The notes beneath the pieces are model-generated. The model was not told the origin of the DNA and ran no database searches. It saw only the letters and a program-made list of their open reading frames with translations. A program made the translations under genes and the position numbers. This document shows, one piece after another, positions 1 to 8,700 of a DNA stretch of 64,000 nt. The stretch comes from Nostoc sp. CHAB 5844. GTDB taxonomy: Bacteria > Cyanobacteriota > Cyanobacteriia > Cyanobacteriales > Nostocaceae. Every line of letters starts with the position of its first letter. Position 1 is the first letter of the stretch. The stretch lies in the NCBI RefSeq assembly GCF_020829595.1, contig NZ_JAIVFW010000028.1, positions 28,538 to 92,537 of the forward strand, written 5' to 3'.

Positions 1-661
1 GCTGATATATATACTGAGCTTGTATAGCCAATCCATGAAGGGTGGTTTCCCAAACCTTATATGGGACGGTTAATTTTAAAGATTTGTTTAGTTGGTTCAT
101 GGATTAATTTGCTTTCACTTCGTCTAATTTATGAGAATTAATACATTGAGTAATTAGGGTGAACCGTAATCACAATGTGGTGTTTGCCGTCTTTAAACAA
201 CATTAATTCCAGAGGTACAGAGAATAAATGAGCTATAAAAGGAGTCTTTGTCTGATAAATTCAGTTAAAACGCGGATACTTACTTATAAGACTTACGTAT
301 GAAAACGAAAACTCAAGGCTTGGGACAAGGGTGTAGCGGTGCAGGGGTTTAGGTGTTCAAAACCCTTACACCCTCGCACCCAGTCTAAACAGACAACTTT
401 GGTGTGCAAGTCTTAACTTAGTCAAGGGTAGATTTTGTAGCGTTTATGTATTAAAAATGTAATAGGACTTACGCACTGTACAAAATAACTATCTTGTGTA
501 TCAACGTCAATACGTTGTTTCAGGCTTTGGTCAATCACCCTTGATTGGGTGCGATCGCTAAAATATCATTGAAAAATCTAGCTATAAGCCTTGAAAACTC
601 TACCTGTTATTTTGGCTTTTCTGTCAATGCGTAAGTTCTATGTAATTAAAAAATATTAGTT
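1..661. other. Gene-free left edge with repeats
   Basis: No coding region is supported here. The stretch is AT-rich. It holds a GC-richer island at about 320-385 in which GGGTGTA-type and TACACCC-type words face each other, and a miniature inverted-repeat element at 462-641 (listed separately). A second TAAGACTTACG word at about 285-298 resembles the end of that element and may be a leftover of another copy. Confidence 0.6.
462..641. mobile_element. MITE-like element, TAGGACTTACGCA termini
   Basis: The left end reads ATAGGACTTACGCACTG. The reverse complement of the right end reads ATAGAACTTACGCATTG, and the match continues imperfectly for several more bases (ACAAAA against ACAGAA). The element is about 180 bp, has no coding capacity, and ends about 20 bp before the ADP-ribosylglycohydrolase start codon, so it may affect that gene's promoter. 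Termini of this kind are common in filamentous cyanobacteria. The assignment as non-autonomous rests on size and absence of an ORF. Confidence 0.65.
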
Positions 662-1654
662 ATGCGTCGTGCCTCTGGATGTTTATTTGGGCTGGCCTGT
701 GGTGATGCCTTGGGTGCTGCTACAGAATTTTTAAATGTTGAAGAAATTCGCCGTCGCTTTGGGCCAAATGGGCCGCAAGAAGTTGTCGGCAATCCCGCAC
801 GAGTAACCGACGACACACAGATGACGTTAGCAGTAGGGCAAGCCTTGGTTGAGGTTGGTACGTCAAACTTGACTGTAGCTAGTTTAGAACCTCTGTTAAG
901 ACGTACTTTTGTTGAATGGTTACACAGTCCAGACAATAATCGCGCCCCAGGAATGACTTGTTTGCAGGCTTGTGAATATCTGGAAGCTGGTTTGCCTTGG
1001 CTACAAGCAACTAGGCCAAACTCTAAAGGGTGTGGTGCAAATATGCGTGTCGTGCCTGTGGGTTTGTTACCAAACGATGATGCAACTCGTGCGGCAGTTG
1101 CTCAATTCCAAGCAGCATTAACACATGGTCATCCTACCGCCCTTGCCGCCTCCGATTTAACCGCAGCAGCAATTACTTACCTTGTCAAGGGTGGCGAACC
1201 GCAAAAATTGCCTGCTCAACTCCGCAACTATGCTTTAAGTCAGCGCTTAGTTTATCATGCCGATTGGCTGGATTGTTTATGGCAACGCCCAGGCATTGAT
1301 ACACCAGAAGAATTTATTAGTCGTGGCTGGGATGAATGTTTAGCGGTGCTTGACCGTCTTGATGCAGCATTAGTCAACCCCAACCGCGATATTGACCCCT
1401 GTTTAGCAATAGGTGACGGTTGGGTAGCAGAAGAAGCTTTTGCAACAGGTCTATTGTGCTTTTTATTCTTTCCAGAAGAACCATTAGCTGCACTGCGACG
1501 CGCTGCACTCACAGCAGGCGATTCTGACTCTATTGCTTGTTTGGCAGGTGCTTTTGCTGGGGCATATTTAGGGATGGCAGCTTGGCCAGAAGACTGGGTA
1601 ATGCGGATTGAATACCGTGACCAATTAGCTGCCTTGGGTAAACTGTGGGATTAA
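662..1654 (+). CDS. ADP-ribosylglycohydrolase (DraG/ARH) family protein
   Basis: Predicted cytoplasmic enzyme that removes ADP-ribose from modified proteins or other substrates using two Mg2+/Mn2+ ions. The 330-residue product has the family's N-terminal glycine-rich helix (GLACGDALGA, residues 10-19), the metal-binding motif TDDT (49-52) and a C-terminal GDSDS motif (286-290), which supplies the other metal ligands. Length is typical, so it looks intact. The ATG at 662 is the first start in frame and lies just downstream of a miniature element. The true DraG partner (DraT) and nitrogenase genes are not in the window, so a specific role in nitrogenase control should not be assumed. The substrate is unknown. 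Confidence 0.88.
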   Translation: MRRASGCLFGLACGDALGAATEFLNVEEIRRRFGPNGPQEVVGNPARVTDDTQMTLAVGQALVEVGTSNLTVASLEPLLRRTFVEWLHSPDNNRAPGMTCLQACEYLEAGLPWLQATRPNSKGCGANMRVVPVGLLPNDDATRAAVAQFQAALTHGHPTALAASDLTAAAITYLVKGGEPQKLPAQLRNYALSQRLVYHADWLDCLWQRPGIDTPEEFISRGWDECLAVLDRLDAALVNPNRDIDPCLAIGDGWVAEEAFATGLLCFLFFPEEPLAALRRAALTAGDSDSIACLAGAFAGAYLGMAAWPEDWVMRIEYRDQLAALGKLWD

Positions 1655-1840
1655 CTAATACCTCTGCTTGTTCTGTACTTAGGCTGGCATCAAAGTACAG
1701 CAGTTTTCTTTTACATGAAGTACAAAGCTACGGGTTTTGAGGCAGGAGGCAGGAGGTCACTGAGCGTAGTCGAAGTGAGGCAGAAGGCAGGAGGTAGAAA
1801 CTTTTTATATTTAATTTTGAGTCCTGCATTTGTACCTCAT

Positions 1841-2296
1841 TTACTTGCAAACTGCTGTATCTAACCTGCCAAATACTGCCATATCTTCTGCATCTAATTC
1901 TACCGGTGTGCCACTGCGAATTAATTCAGCAAAGTCCTCATTGGGAACCATAATCGTTAATGTATACAAGCGACTAGAACCTGTATTTTTAATCAAATGT
2001 GTGCCGGTGGGCGGCACTAACAAACTATCTCCGGCTTTAATTGCTACTTTCTTGCCATCACAAATCGCCACTCCTTCACCTTTGAGGACGAAAAACATTT
2101 CTACTGCCCATTGATGGCGATTGGGTGGGGTTTGTCCACCTACATCAAATATTTCTACGCAACAAGTAAGAGATGTATTAGCGTTGGTCGAATCAAAGAT
2201 AATTGCTAACCGATTGGTATCATGGGGACTAATGCGGTATGCTTGATAATCTTTGGGAGATTTAATAACAGGAATTACGCAACTAGTAGAGTGCAT
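1841..2296 (-). CDS. Cupin-fold protein
   Basis: Single-domain cupin of 151 residues. The conserved beta-barrel region runs from about residue 45 to 125. Candidate metal ligands are H61, E66 and H100, within RHQWAVEMFF and VPPTGTH. The start codon lies 4 bp beyond the stop codon of the upstream cysteine hydrolase on the same strand, which strongly suggests co-transcription. Cupins of this size are either small dioxygenases or isomerases, or ligand-binding proteins. The sequence does not decide which. The neighbourhood (cysteine hydrolase, amidohydrolase) suggests a role in catabolism of a small nitrogenous compound, which is inference. Confidence 0.85.
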   Translation of the reverse strand: MHSTSCVIPVIKSPKDYQAYRISPHDTNRLAIIFDSTNANTSLTCCVEIFDVGGQTPPNRHQWAVEMFFVLKGEGVAICDGKKVAIKAGDSLLVPPTGTHLIKNTGSSRLYTLTIMVPNEDFAELIRSGTPVELDAEDMAVFGRLDTAVCK

Positions 2297-2300
2297 TTTA

Positions 2301-3092
2301 TTAACCCCCTCCTGTTAATTCTGGGTGATTTAAAGCTGTGAAAATTGCTTGCGAGTCGGTGACAAAACCAAAGCATTGTTTGACGTTGTATAACGTTGCT
2401 AACCAACAATAATCAGGTGAGGTTGTCGCGGTACAATCTTTAATTAAAATGCAGTCATATCCTAAAAAATTCGCATCACACAGTGTAGTTAACACACATT
2501 GATCAGCATTCACACCAGCAAAAAATATTGTAGTGATTCCTAGATTCCGCAGGATACTATCTAAGGGCGTGTCCCAAAAACCACTCATGCGGTATTTATC
2601 TACACGGATATCTTCTGGTAACTGTTGTAGTTCATCAACTACAGCAGCGGCCCAACTACCTGCCATCAAAACTTTAGCACTGTTTTTCGGTAAGGGGTCG
2701 CCTAAGCCGACACCATCGCCTGTAGGGTTGTAGACGTGACGCGAAGCCGCACTGATATTGAGTAAGTCGGGACGATTACCCCAATTTATCCAAACTACGG
2801 GGACGTTAACATGACGTAGTTTGGGCAGTAAACTGTTTAACGGTTCAATGGGTTGACGTGCGGGGGTGACATCTACACCAATATGCGCCAACCAGCCATC
2901 GGGATGGCAGAAGTCGTTTTGCATATCAATGACGAGGATGGCAGTTTTTGCCAAGTCAAGGCGCAGGGTTTTAGTTTCGGTTGATAAAATAACGGGTTGT
3001 GGGGTTTTGGGGGGACGAGTAATATCTGCGATCGCATGATCTACCATCCAAGCATTTGGCGCAACTCCCAAAGTCCGAAGAGGCTGATTCAT
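2301..3092 (-). CDS. Isochorismatase-family cysteine hydrolase
   Basis: Predicted amidase-type hydrolase of the isochorismatase/nicotinamidase/RutB/biuret hydrolase superfamily, about 263 residues. The catalytic triad is visible: D56 in VIDMQNDF, K166 in VDKYRMSGF and C199 in GVNADQC. An upstream TTG at 3152 is in frame, but ATG 3092 is preferred because homology to the family begins after it. It is followed 4 bp later by the cupin gene and is divergent from an amidohydrolase gene starting at 3175. Members of this superfamily cleave C-N bonds in ureides, biuret or N-carbamoyl compounds, and the exact substrate cannot be read from sequence. Confidence 0.88.
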   Translation of the reverse strand: MNQPLRTLGVAPNAWMVDHAIADITRPPKTPQPVILSTETKTLRLDLAKTAILVIDMQNDFCHPDGWLAHIGVDVTPARQPIEPLNSLLPKLRHVNVPVVWINWGNRPDLLNISAASRHVYNPTGDGVGLGDPLPKNSAKVLMAGSWAAAVVDELQQLPEDIRVDKYRMSGFWDTPLDSILRNLGITTIFFAGVNADQCVLTTLCDANFLGYDCILIKDCTATTSPDYCWLATLYNVKQCFGFVTDSQAIFTALNHPELTGGG

Positions 3093-3174
3093 AAATTGCA
3101 ACACCCAACACCTTTTTCTATTTTGTAACTTGAAATGTAGTAGAGCGTTCAATTACTTAATTAAGGTTTAAATC

Positions 3175-4572
3175 GTGAACTTTACTATTAAAAATGTCTT
3201 AATTGCCACAGATGATGCTTATACAACTACAGATGTGCAGGTTGTAGAGGGTAAAATCTCTGCCATTGCAGCCAATCTTGGTGTTTTCAAGACAGCAGTT
3301 AATGGTGAACACAAACTGCTACTACCCGGTTTTGTTAACGCCCACACTCATTCTTCGGAAATGTGGCAACGGGGAATTATGTCGGTTTTACCGTTAGAAT
3401 TATGGCTGGCGGAACTGTATGATTTTGCCCCCCTCGACACTGAAAAAGTCTACCTCAGCGCGTTAGGAACGGCGGTGGAAACTTTACTTTCCGGTGGTAC
3501 AAGTGTGGTAGATCATTTGGTGCTAATTCCTGGACAAGAGTTAGAAACTATCGCTACCGCAGTTCGCGCTTACCGAGAAACTGGAATTCGGGCTTTTGTC
3601 GCGCCTTTAATTCAAGATGAATCTCTCACCGCCGGTATTCCTTCTGGGGAGACTGAACGCAATCACGAACCTTATTTTCGCTCGACTGCGGACACTCTAG
3701 CAATTATTGAGGAAGCGGTAAGACAGTTTCATCGTCCAGAGGAAGGGGTGAATATTTTAGTTGCACCCACGGGAATTCAGTTGTGTAGTGATGCTTTGTT
3801 TACTGGTTGTATTGAGTTGAGCGATCGCTATAATTTATGTCGTCACTCGCATTTACTCGAAACCAAAGCCCAAGAAAAACTCGCCCAAGAAAAGTACGGT
3901 TGTAGTGCTGTTGAACATCTTAAACGAATTGGGTATTTAGGCGATCGGACTTCACTTGCTCATTGTGTTTGGTTAAATAATTCTGATATTGAAATTCTCG
4001 CTGCCACTCAATCTACAGTTGTTCACAATCCTTTAAGTAATTTACGTTTAGGTAGCGGCATTGCCCCAATTTTAAAATATCGCCAAGCAGGGGTAAATGT
4101 CACTTTTGGTTGTGATGGTGCTTCAAGTAATGACTCTCAAGATTTGCTTGAAGCTATCAAAATTGGTTCGATTCTGCACAACACCACAGAACGAGATTAT
4201 CAATATTGGATTACACCTCGACAAGCAGTAGAAATGGCAGCTTTAGGTGGTGCTAAAGGCTTGAATCTAGCAGATAAGATTGGTTCTCTTACTGTTGGAA
4301 AACAAGCTGATTTAGTTCTTTATGACTTAACAAGTTTATCATTATTGCCTCGTACAGATCCCATCGGTCTATTAGTTTTAGGACGACCTACTAACGTTGT
4401 TAATAGTGCATGGGTGAATGGCAAACAAGTAATAGCTGACGGTAAAGTTACGACTATTAATGTAGATGAGTTGCGGCAAGAATTATTTAACCACAGCCAG
4501 TGGAATACACAACGCAAGTCGCAAACTGTGGTGGAAATTGAAGCTCATTATCGCACTGTGATGGGTTTGTAA
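3175..4572 (+). CDS. Metal-dependent amidohydrolase (TrzA/AtzA/SsnA-like deaminase family)
   Basis: Cytoplasmic amidohydrolase-superfamily enzyme of 465 residues with a complete metal and acid/base set: HTH at 57-59 (NAHTHSSE), H226 and E229 in CRHSHLLET, H263 in LAHCVW and D313 in GCDGASSND. This pattern matches the subtype III deaminase/chlorohydrolase branch (guanine, SAH/MTA and triazine deaminases). A C-terminal composite beta-domain (DKIGSLTVGKQADLVLYD) is present. The start lies 82 bp from the divergent cysteine hydrolase start, so the two units probably share a promoter region. The substrate is unassigned. A cyclic or linear ureide or aminated heterocycle is plausible given the neighbours. 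Confidence 0.88.
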   Translation: MNFTIKNVLIATDDAYTTTDVQVVEGKISAIAANLGVFKTAVNGEHKLLLPGFVNAHTHSSEMWQRGIMSVLPLELWLAELYDFAPLDTEKVYLSALGTAVETLLSGGTSVVDHLVLIPGQELETIATAVRAYRETGIRAFVAPLIQDESLTAGIPSGETERNHEPYFRSTADTLAIIEEAVRQFHRPEEGVNILVAPTGIQLCSDALFTGCIELSDRYNLCRHSHLLETKAQEKLAQEKYGCSAVEHLKRIGYLGDRTSLAHCVWLNNSDIEILAATQSTVVHNPLSNLRLGSGIAPILKYRQAGVNVTFGCDGASSNDSQDLLEAIKIGSILHNTTERDYQYWITPRQAVEMAALGGAKGLNLADKIGSLTVGKQADLVLYDLTSLSLLPRTDPIGLLVLGRPTNVVNSAWVNGKQVIADGKVTTINVDELRQELFNHSQWNTQRKSQTVVEIEAHYRTVMGL

Positions 4573-4576
4573 AACA

Positions 4577-4612
4577 TAAAAAACACGGTTATGTCTCCAC
4601 ATACCGTGTTAC
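4577..4612 (+). terminator. Hairpin after the amidohydrolase gene
   Basis: AACACGGT and ACCGTGTT pair across a short loop, extended by ATGT/ACAT with one bulged base. It starts a few bases after the amidohydrolase stop codon. The run following it is not strongly T-rich, so termination is likely but not certain. Confidence 0.6.
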
Positions 4613-4640
4613 TATCCTACTAAATTAAAATTGATTACTT

Positions 4641-5366
4641 ATGAGTGAAGAAAATAATCAAAATCAAATAAACCAGCAATTACTGGAAAAAGAGAATAAA
4701 AGTCGCAGAAATTGGTGGATTGAAATTGTTTCATTGTTAGCCTTAAGTTATTTGATATTTAGCTTAATTAGCCCAATATTTTTCAAACAAGAACAACGAC
4801 CAAGAAAAATAGAAGCGCCTGATATTATAGTTATTGCTATTATTTTATTGTTCAACTCTGGGTTACTTAATAGATTAGAAGATTTTGCTATTTCTAAAGA
4901 AGGTGGTGTTACAGCCAAATTTAGAGAACTAAAGCAAGAGGTCAATAAACAGAAAAAAGAAATCGATGAACTTCAAGCACAACAGCTAGAACAATTAGAA
5001 AAACAACAAAAAAATTTAGAGGAAATGCAAGCTTTTATGTATAGTTTTTTGCTTGGAGAAAAAGATTGCGAGAAGATACAACAACTCGATAAGCATTCTC
5101 AAGCAAAGACGAGTTATGACTTTTATGTAACAGAAAAAGTAGGTGATGAGTTAAGACGTTTACGAGACTTGAAATTAATTCAGACGAACTCTGGTTATAT
5201 CAATGATTTGGTTCGAGCGAGTGAGCATGGTAAACAATCAATTGATTTAACTAAATACCTTCATGTTACAAATTTGGGTAAAAAGTTTTTGATAAACCGT
5301 GAAAGATTACAGTCTAGCAGTCCGCAAGAAATGACAAATTTTCAGAAAACTCCAAAAGTTGAATAG
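4641..5366 (+). CDS. Membrane-anchored coiled-coil protein of unknown function
   Basis: 241 residues, not matched to any named family by me. Visible architecture: a polar Asn/Gln-rich N-terminus, a first membrane segment at about 26-48 (IEIVSLLALSYLIFSLI), a second at about 59-76 (PDIIVIAIILLFNSGLL), then a long Lys/Glu/Gln coiled coil at about 93-132, and a folded C-terminal part (about 140-225). That last part reads like a winged-helix domain, with alternating charged helices and LHVTNLGKKFLI. A two-helix hairpin would leave both ends on the cytoplasmic side. It stands alone between a hairpin terminator and a repeat-filled spacer. A membrane-tethered regulatory or scaffolding role is a guess. 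Confidence 0.75.
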   Translation: MSEENNQNQINQQLLEKENKSRRNWWIEIVSLLALSYLIFSLISPIFFKQEQRPRKIEAPDIIVIAIILLFNSGLLNRLEDFAISKEGGVTAKFRELKQEVNKQKKEIDELQAQQLEQLEKQQKNLEEMQAFMYSFLLGEKDCEKIQQLDKHSQAKTSYDFYVTEKVGDELRRLRDLKLIQTNSGYINDLVRASEHGKQSIDLTKYLHVTNLGKKFLINRERLQSSSPQEMTNFQKTPKVE

Positions 5367-5520
5367 ATCATTGTGTCTATAAAAAGCTTCTTGATTGTCT
5401 CGATGAGCAAGAACGTATGCATGCAATTCTTTTTGGCTCATTGCTTTGAAGTCAGGCTGGCTCATCTTAAATATCTCCATTTACTATTGAGATAGATCTC
5501 AATAATATTTTCCTCACCTG

Positions 5521-5703
5521 TTAATACCAATTCTGTATGAAGATGCATAGAATATTATACGAACCGCCCTTTGGGAGAAGACTCGCTAACGCTGCGCTAA
5601 CGCCGCAAAGCGCCAAGACGGCAAGTGGACTCACCAAGTACGCCAAGAGCGCCAAGAATGGAGAGTTACCCATTTAGTGCAGCTTCACATTAAATTGGTA
5701 TAA
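5521..5703. mobile_element. MITE-like element, ATACCAATT termini
   Basis: The left end reads TAATACCAATTCTGTATGAAG. The reverse complement of the right end reads TATACCAATTTAATGTGAAG, and both continue as GC/ATGC. The interior is GC-rich, with runs such as CGCTAACGCTGCG and several CGCCAAG words. It occupies most of the spacer between the membrane coiled-coil gene and the large kinase gene. No ORF is present inside, so it is probably non-autonomous. Confidence 0.65.
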
Positions 5704-5726
5704 GAAGAAAAAGTTTTGGCATAGTT

Positions 5727-8700
5727 TTAAATTGGAAGTTTTATTACAAATTCTGAACCTTCACCTTGTATAGAGTTTACTTCTAAAGTACCGTTGTGTT
5801 TTTCTACAATAATTTGACGTGCGATCGCTAATCCTAATCCTGTACCTTTACCGACAGATTTAGTTGTAAATAAATGGTCGAAAATCCTGTTTTTGACTTC
5901 CTCTGGTATGCCTACGCCATTATCGCTAATCTGGATTACAACCTGAGATTTATCATCACTTAAACTCGTCTGAATGGTAATTTGATTAGATTGAATTTCG
6001 CTAAATTTTCGTCCGATATTAGATTCTTCTAAAGCATCAATAGCGTTAGCCAGCAAATTCATAAATACTTGATTGAGTTGTCCAGGAAAGCATTCTATTT
6101 GAGGAACATTACCGTAGTTCTTGACAATATTAATTTCTGGACGATTCTCTGATGCTTTTAAACGGTGTTTAAGAATTAACAGTGTACTGTCAATCCCTTC
6201 GTGAATATGATAAGTAACTTTAGATTCTGTATCTAATCGAGAAAAAGTTCGCAACCCAGCACTAATATTCCGAATTCGGTCAACACCTACTTTCATCGAA
6301 GAAATGAGTTTTGGTAAATCTTCGCGTAAATATTCTAAGTCAACTGCGGCAATTTCTTCTGTGATTTCTTCGCCTGGTTCTGGAAATTTTTGCTGATAAA
6401 GGTCGAGGATATAAAATAAATCTTGGACTAACTCTATAGCAGGTTGAATATTCCCAGCAATGAATCCTACAGGATTATTAATTTCGTGCGCTACGCCTGC
6501 AACTAAATTACCCAAAGCTGACATTTTTTCACTTTGGATGAGTTGCAGTTGCATTTGCTGCGATTCTGTGAGGGATTGGGATAATTTTTGGGCATAATCT
6601 TGCGACTGTTGATATAGACGAGCATTTTCTAAAGATATTGCGGCTTGGGAACAAAGTAACTTAATAATAATCAGGCGATCGCTAGTAAATGCTTGCACCA
6701 TTAAATTATTTTCTAAATATAAAATACCAATCAATTTACCTTGATTGAGAATCGGTGTACATAATACACTTTTTGGTTTATGACGAATAATATATGTATC
6801 AGCAGCAAAGTTCTTTTCTTTAGTTGCGTCATCAATTACCAAAGATGTTCTGGTATTTTTGACATAGTGAATTATGGTTTGAGGTACATCTTGACTGATA
6901 TCAAGGGGAAGAGATTGTAGGATATTTGATAATTTGTTAACTGTAGCAAGCGCCTCAATTACCCAACTATTTTCTTTAGGTAAAACTAGCACGGCTTTTT
7001 CCGCACCAGCGTTTTCCATTAGCACTTGCATTAAGGTAGTTAACAGCTTATCTTGTTCAATTTCACTAGAAACTGCTTGTGAAGCTTTCAGGACTGTATC
7101 TAAATCTAATGCTTCTGAAATGCTGTTATTAATAGAAGAATCAGTTGTAGCCCTACTAAAAGTAGAGCGAGTAATTCTGCTAATACTAGAAATAGTATCT
7201 TGAGGATTAAGCTGGGTTTTTTCCCATTGCAGTATGGGTGCGAGTAACTGGGGATAGCGTTTTTCTAAATCTTCGACTTTAGCTTTTGCACCCCAAAGGG
7301 CATAACAGTAGTAAGAATTTGTCAGGTAAATTTGGGCAATTTGCTCTCTACCCCATTCTAAATAAAATTGGGTAGCGATTTCGTGGATGAGAGCTTCTTC
7401 TTGAATATATTCGTTTTCTTTAGCCTGAGCGATCGCGCGATCGTAAAGTTCAGCAGCTTGCCAATACTGCCCTAGCACGCGCAGTCTTTCTGCTGCTACT
7501 AAATTATAGCGATGCTGATTGTTCATTGGGGCGTGTTCCGCCCAGAATTTCATTTTTTCTTGGTTAGCTTCAACTTGCTCTAAATACCCTTGTTTTTCCT
7601 TAATATCTACTTGAAAATAATGTGCTAACAAAGCTAAAGAATGATAAAAATTAAGAATCACAACTTGCATGAAGCCAAAAGCCGAACCTGCTTGTTCATT
7701 AGCTAACTTGACTTGTTCTATCGCCTGAGCATAATCTCTAAAGTGGTAAAGCAGAATTGTTTTAGCAACATAAAAAATAAATAGTACTGTACCACTTTTA
7801 GCTGCTATTAACTGCGGCAGCATTTGCAATTCATTAAAGCTTTCCCCGACTAATAAATATTTGTCTGGCGACAACCCTTGTAAATTTAAACCTAGTTGTC
7901 GCCAGATTTGTGAAAAGTGAATCGGAATTTCTTGTTTAATTTTAATGCAGATATCTATATATGTTGCTTGCTGTGAAACAGCATACTCCAAGTTATTTGC
8001 TGAGAAAAATAGATAACTGCATAAATTAGCAGCAGAATATCCTCCCCACTCAATATCTCCAGCTTCTAACCCACTCTGTACAGCTTCTTGCAAGGGTTGC
8101 ACACTATTTTTTGTATGTTCTTTCCAAGTTCTAATGTTGGAATTAAACAAGTTATAAATTTTGGCTTTTAATTCTTTAGCTGTAAATTTATCCAATAATT
8201 TTACAGCGATATGCCCTGCATGATAGCCTTCTGTTAGTTTCCCAATTCCAGAAAGTAACAGTCCATAAAAACCATAGGCAAAAGCCGATAAACTTGAATT
8301 ACCATGTTCAATACAGAGATTAACCATTGTAATAATGATTTGGGGAAAAATTTCTGGTTTAGCCATAAAAATAGGAGCGCAGAGAATTTTAAAAATTCCC
8401 ATTGCTGCTAGTTTATCTGGGTCAGTCATTACTAAAAAGCTATCTATATCAACTAAGTTTGGTAATTTAATTAATAAACTTTCATCTCCTGTTATATTTA
8501 CTAAATCAATTCCTAATTTTTCTATAACTTGCAGTCCAATTTCTACTGCTTGCACCATTTGTAATTGGGCAATACAAATTTGCATTTTTAATTCATATAT
8601 CTTTACTTGATCTAGCAAGCTTTTAGTATTTTGCAGCGCAATCTCAGTTAGTTCAGTAGCTCTAGCAAAGTTAATGTTTAAATATTCAGCTTCTGCGGTT

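Noticed and set aside
646..936. Minus-strand open frame over the start of the ADP-ribosylglycohydrolase gene
   Set aside because: It is a shadow of a strongly supported gene on the other strand and has no family motif or ribosome-binding site.
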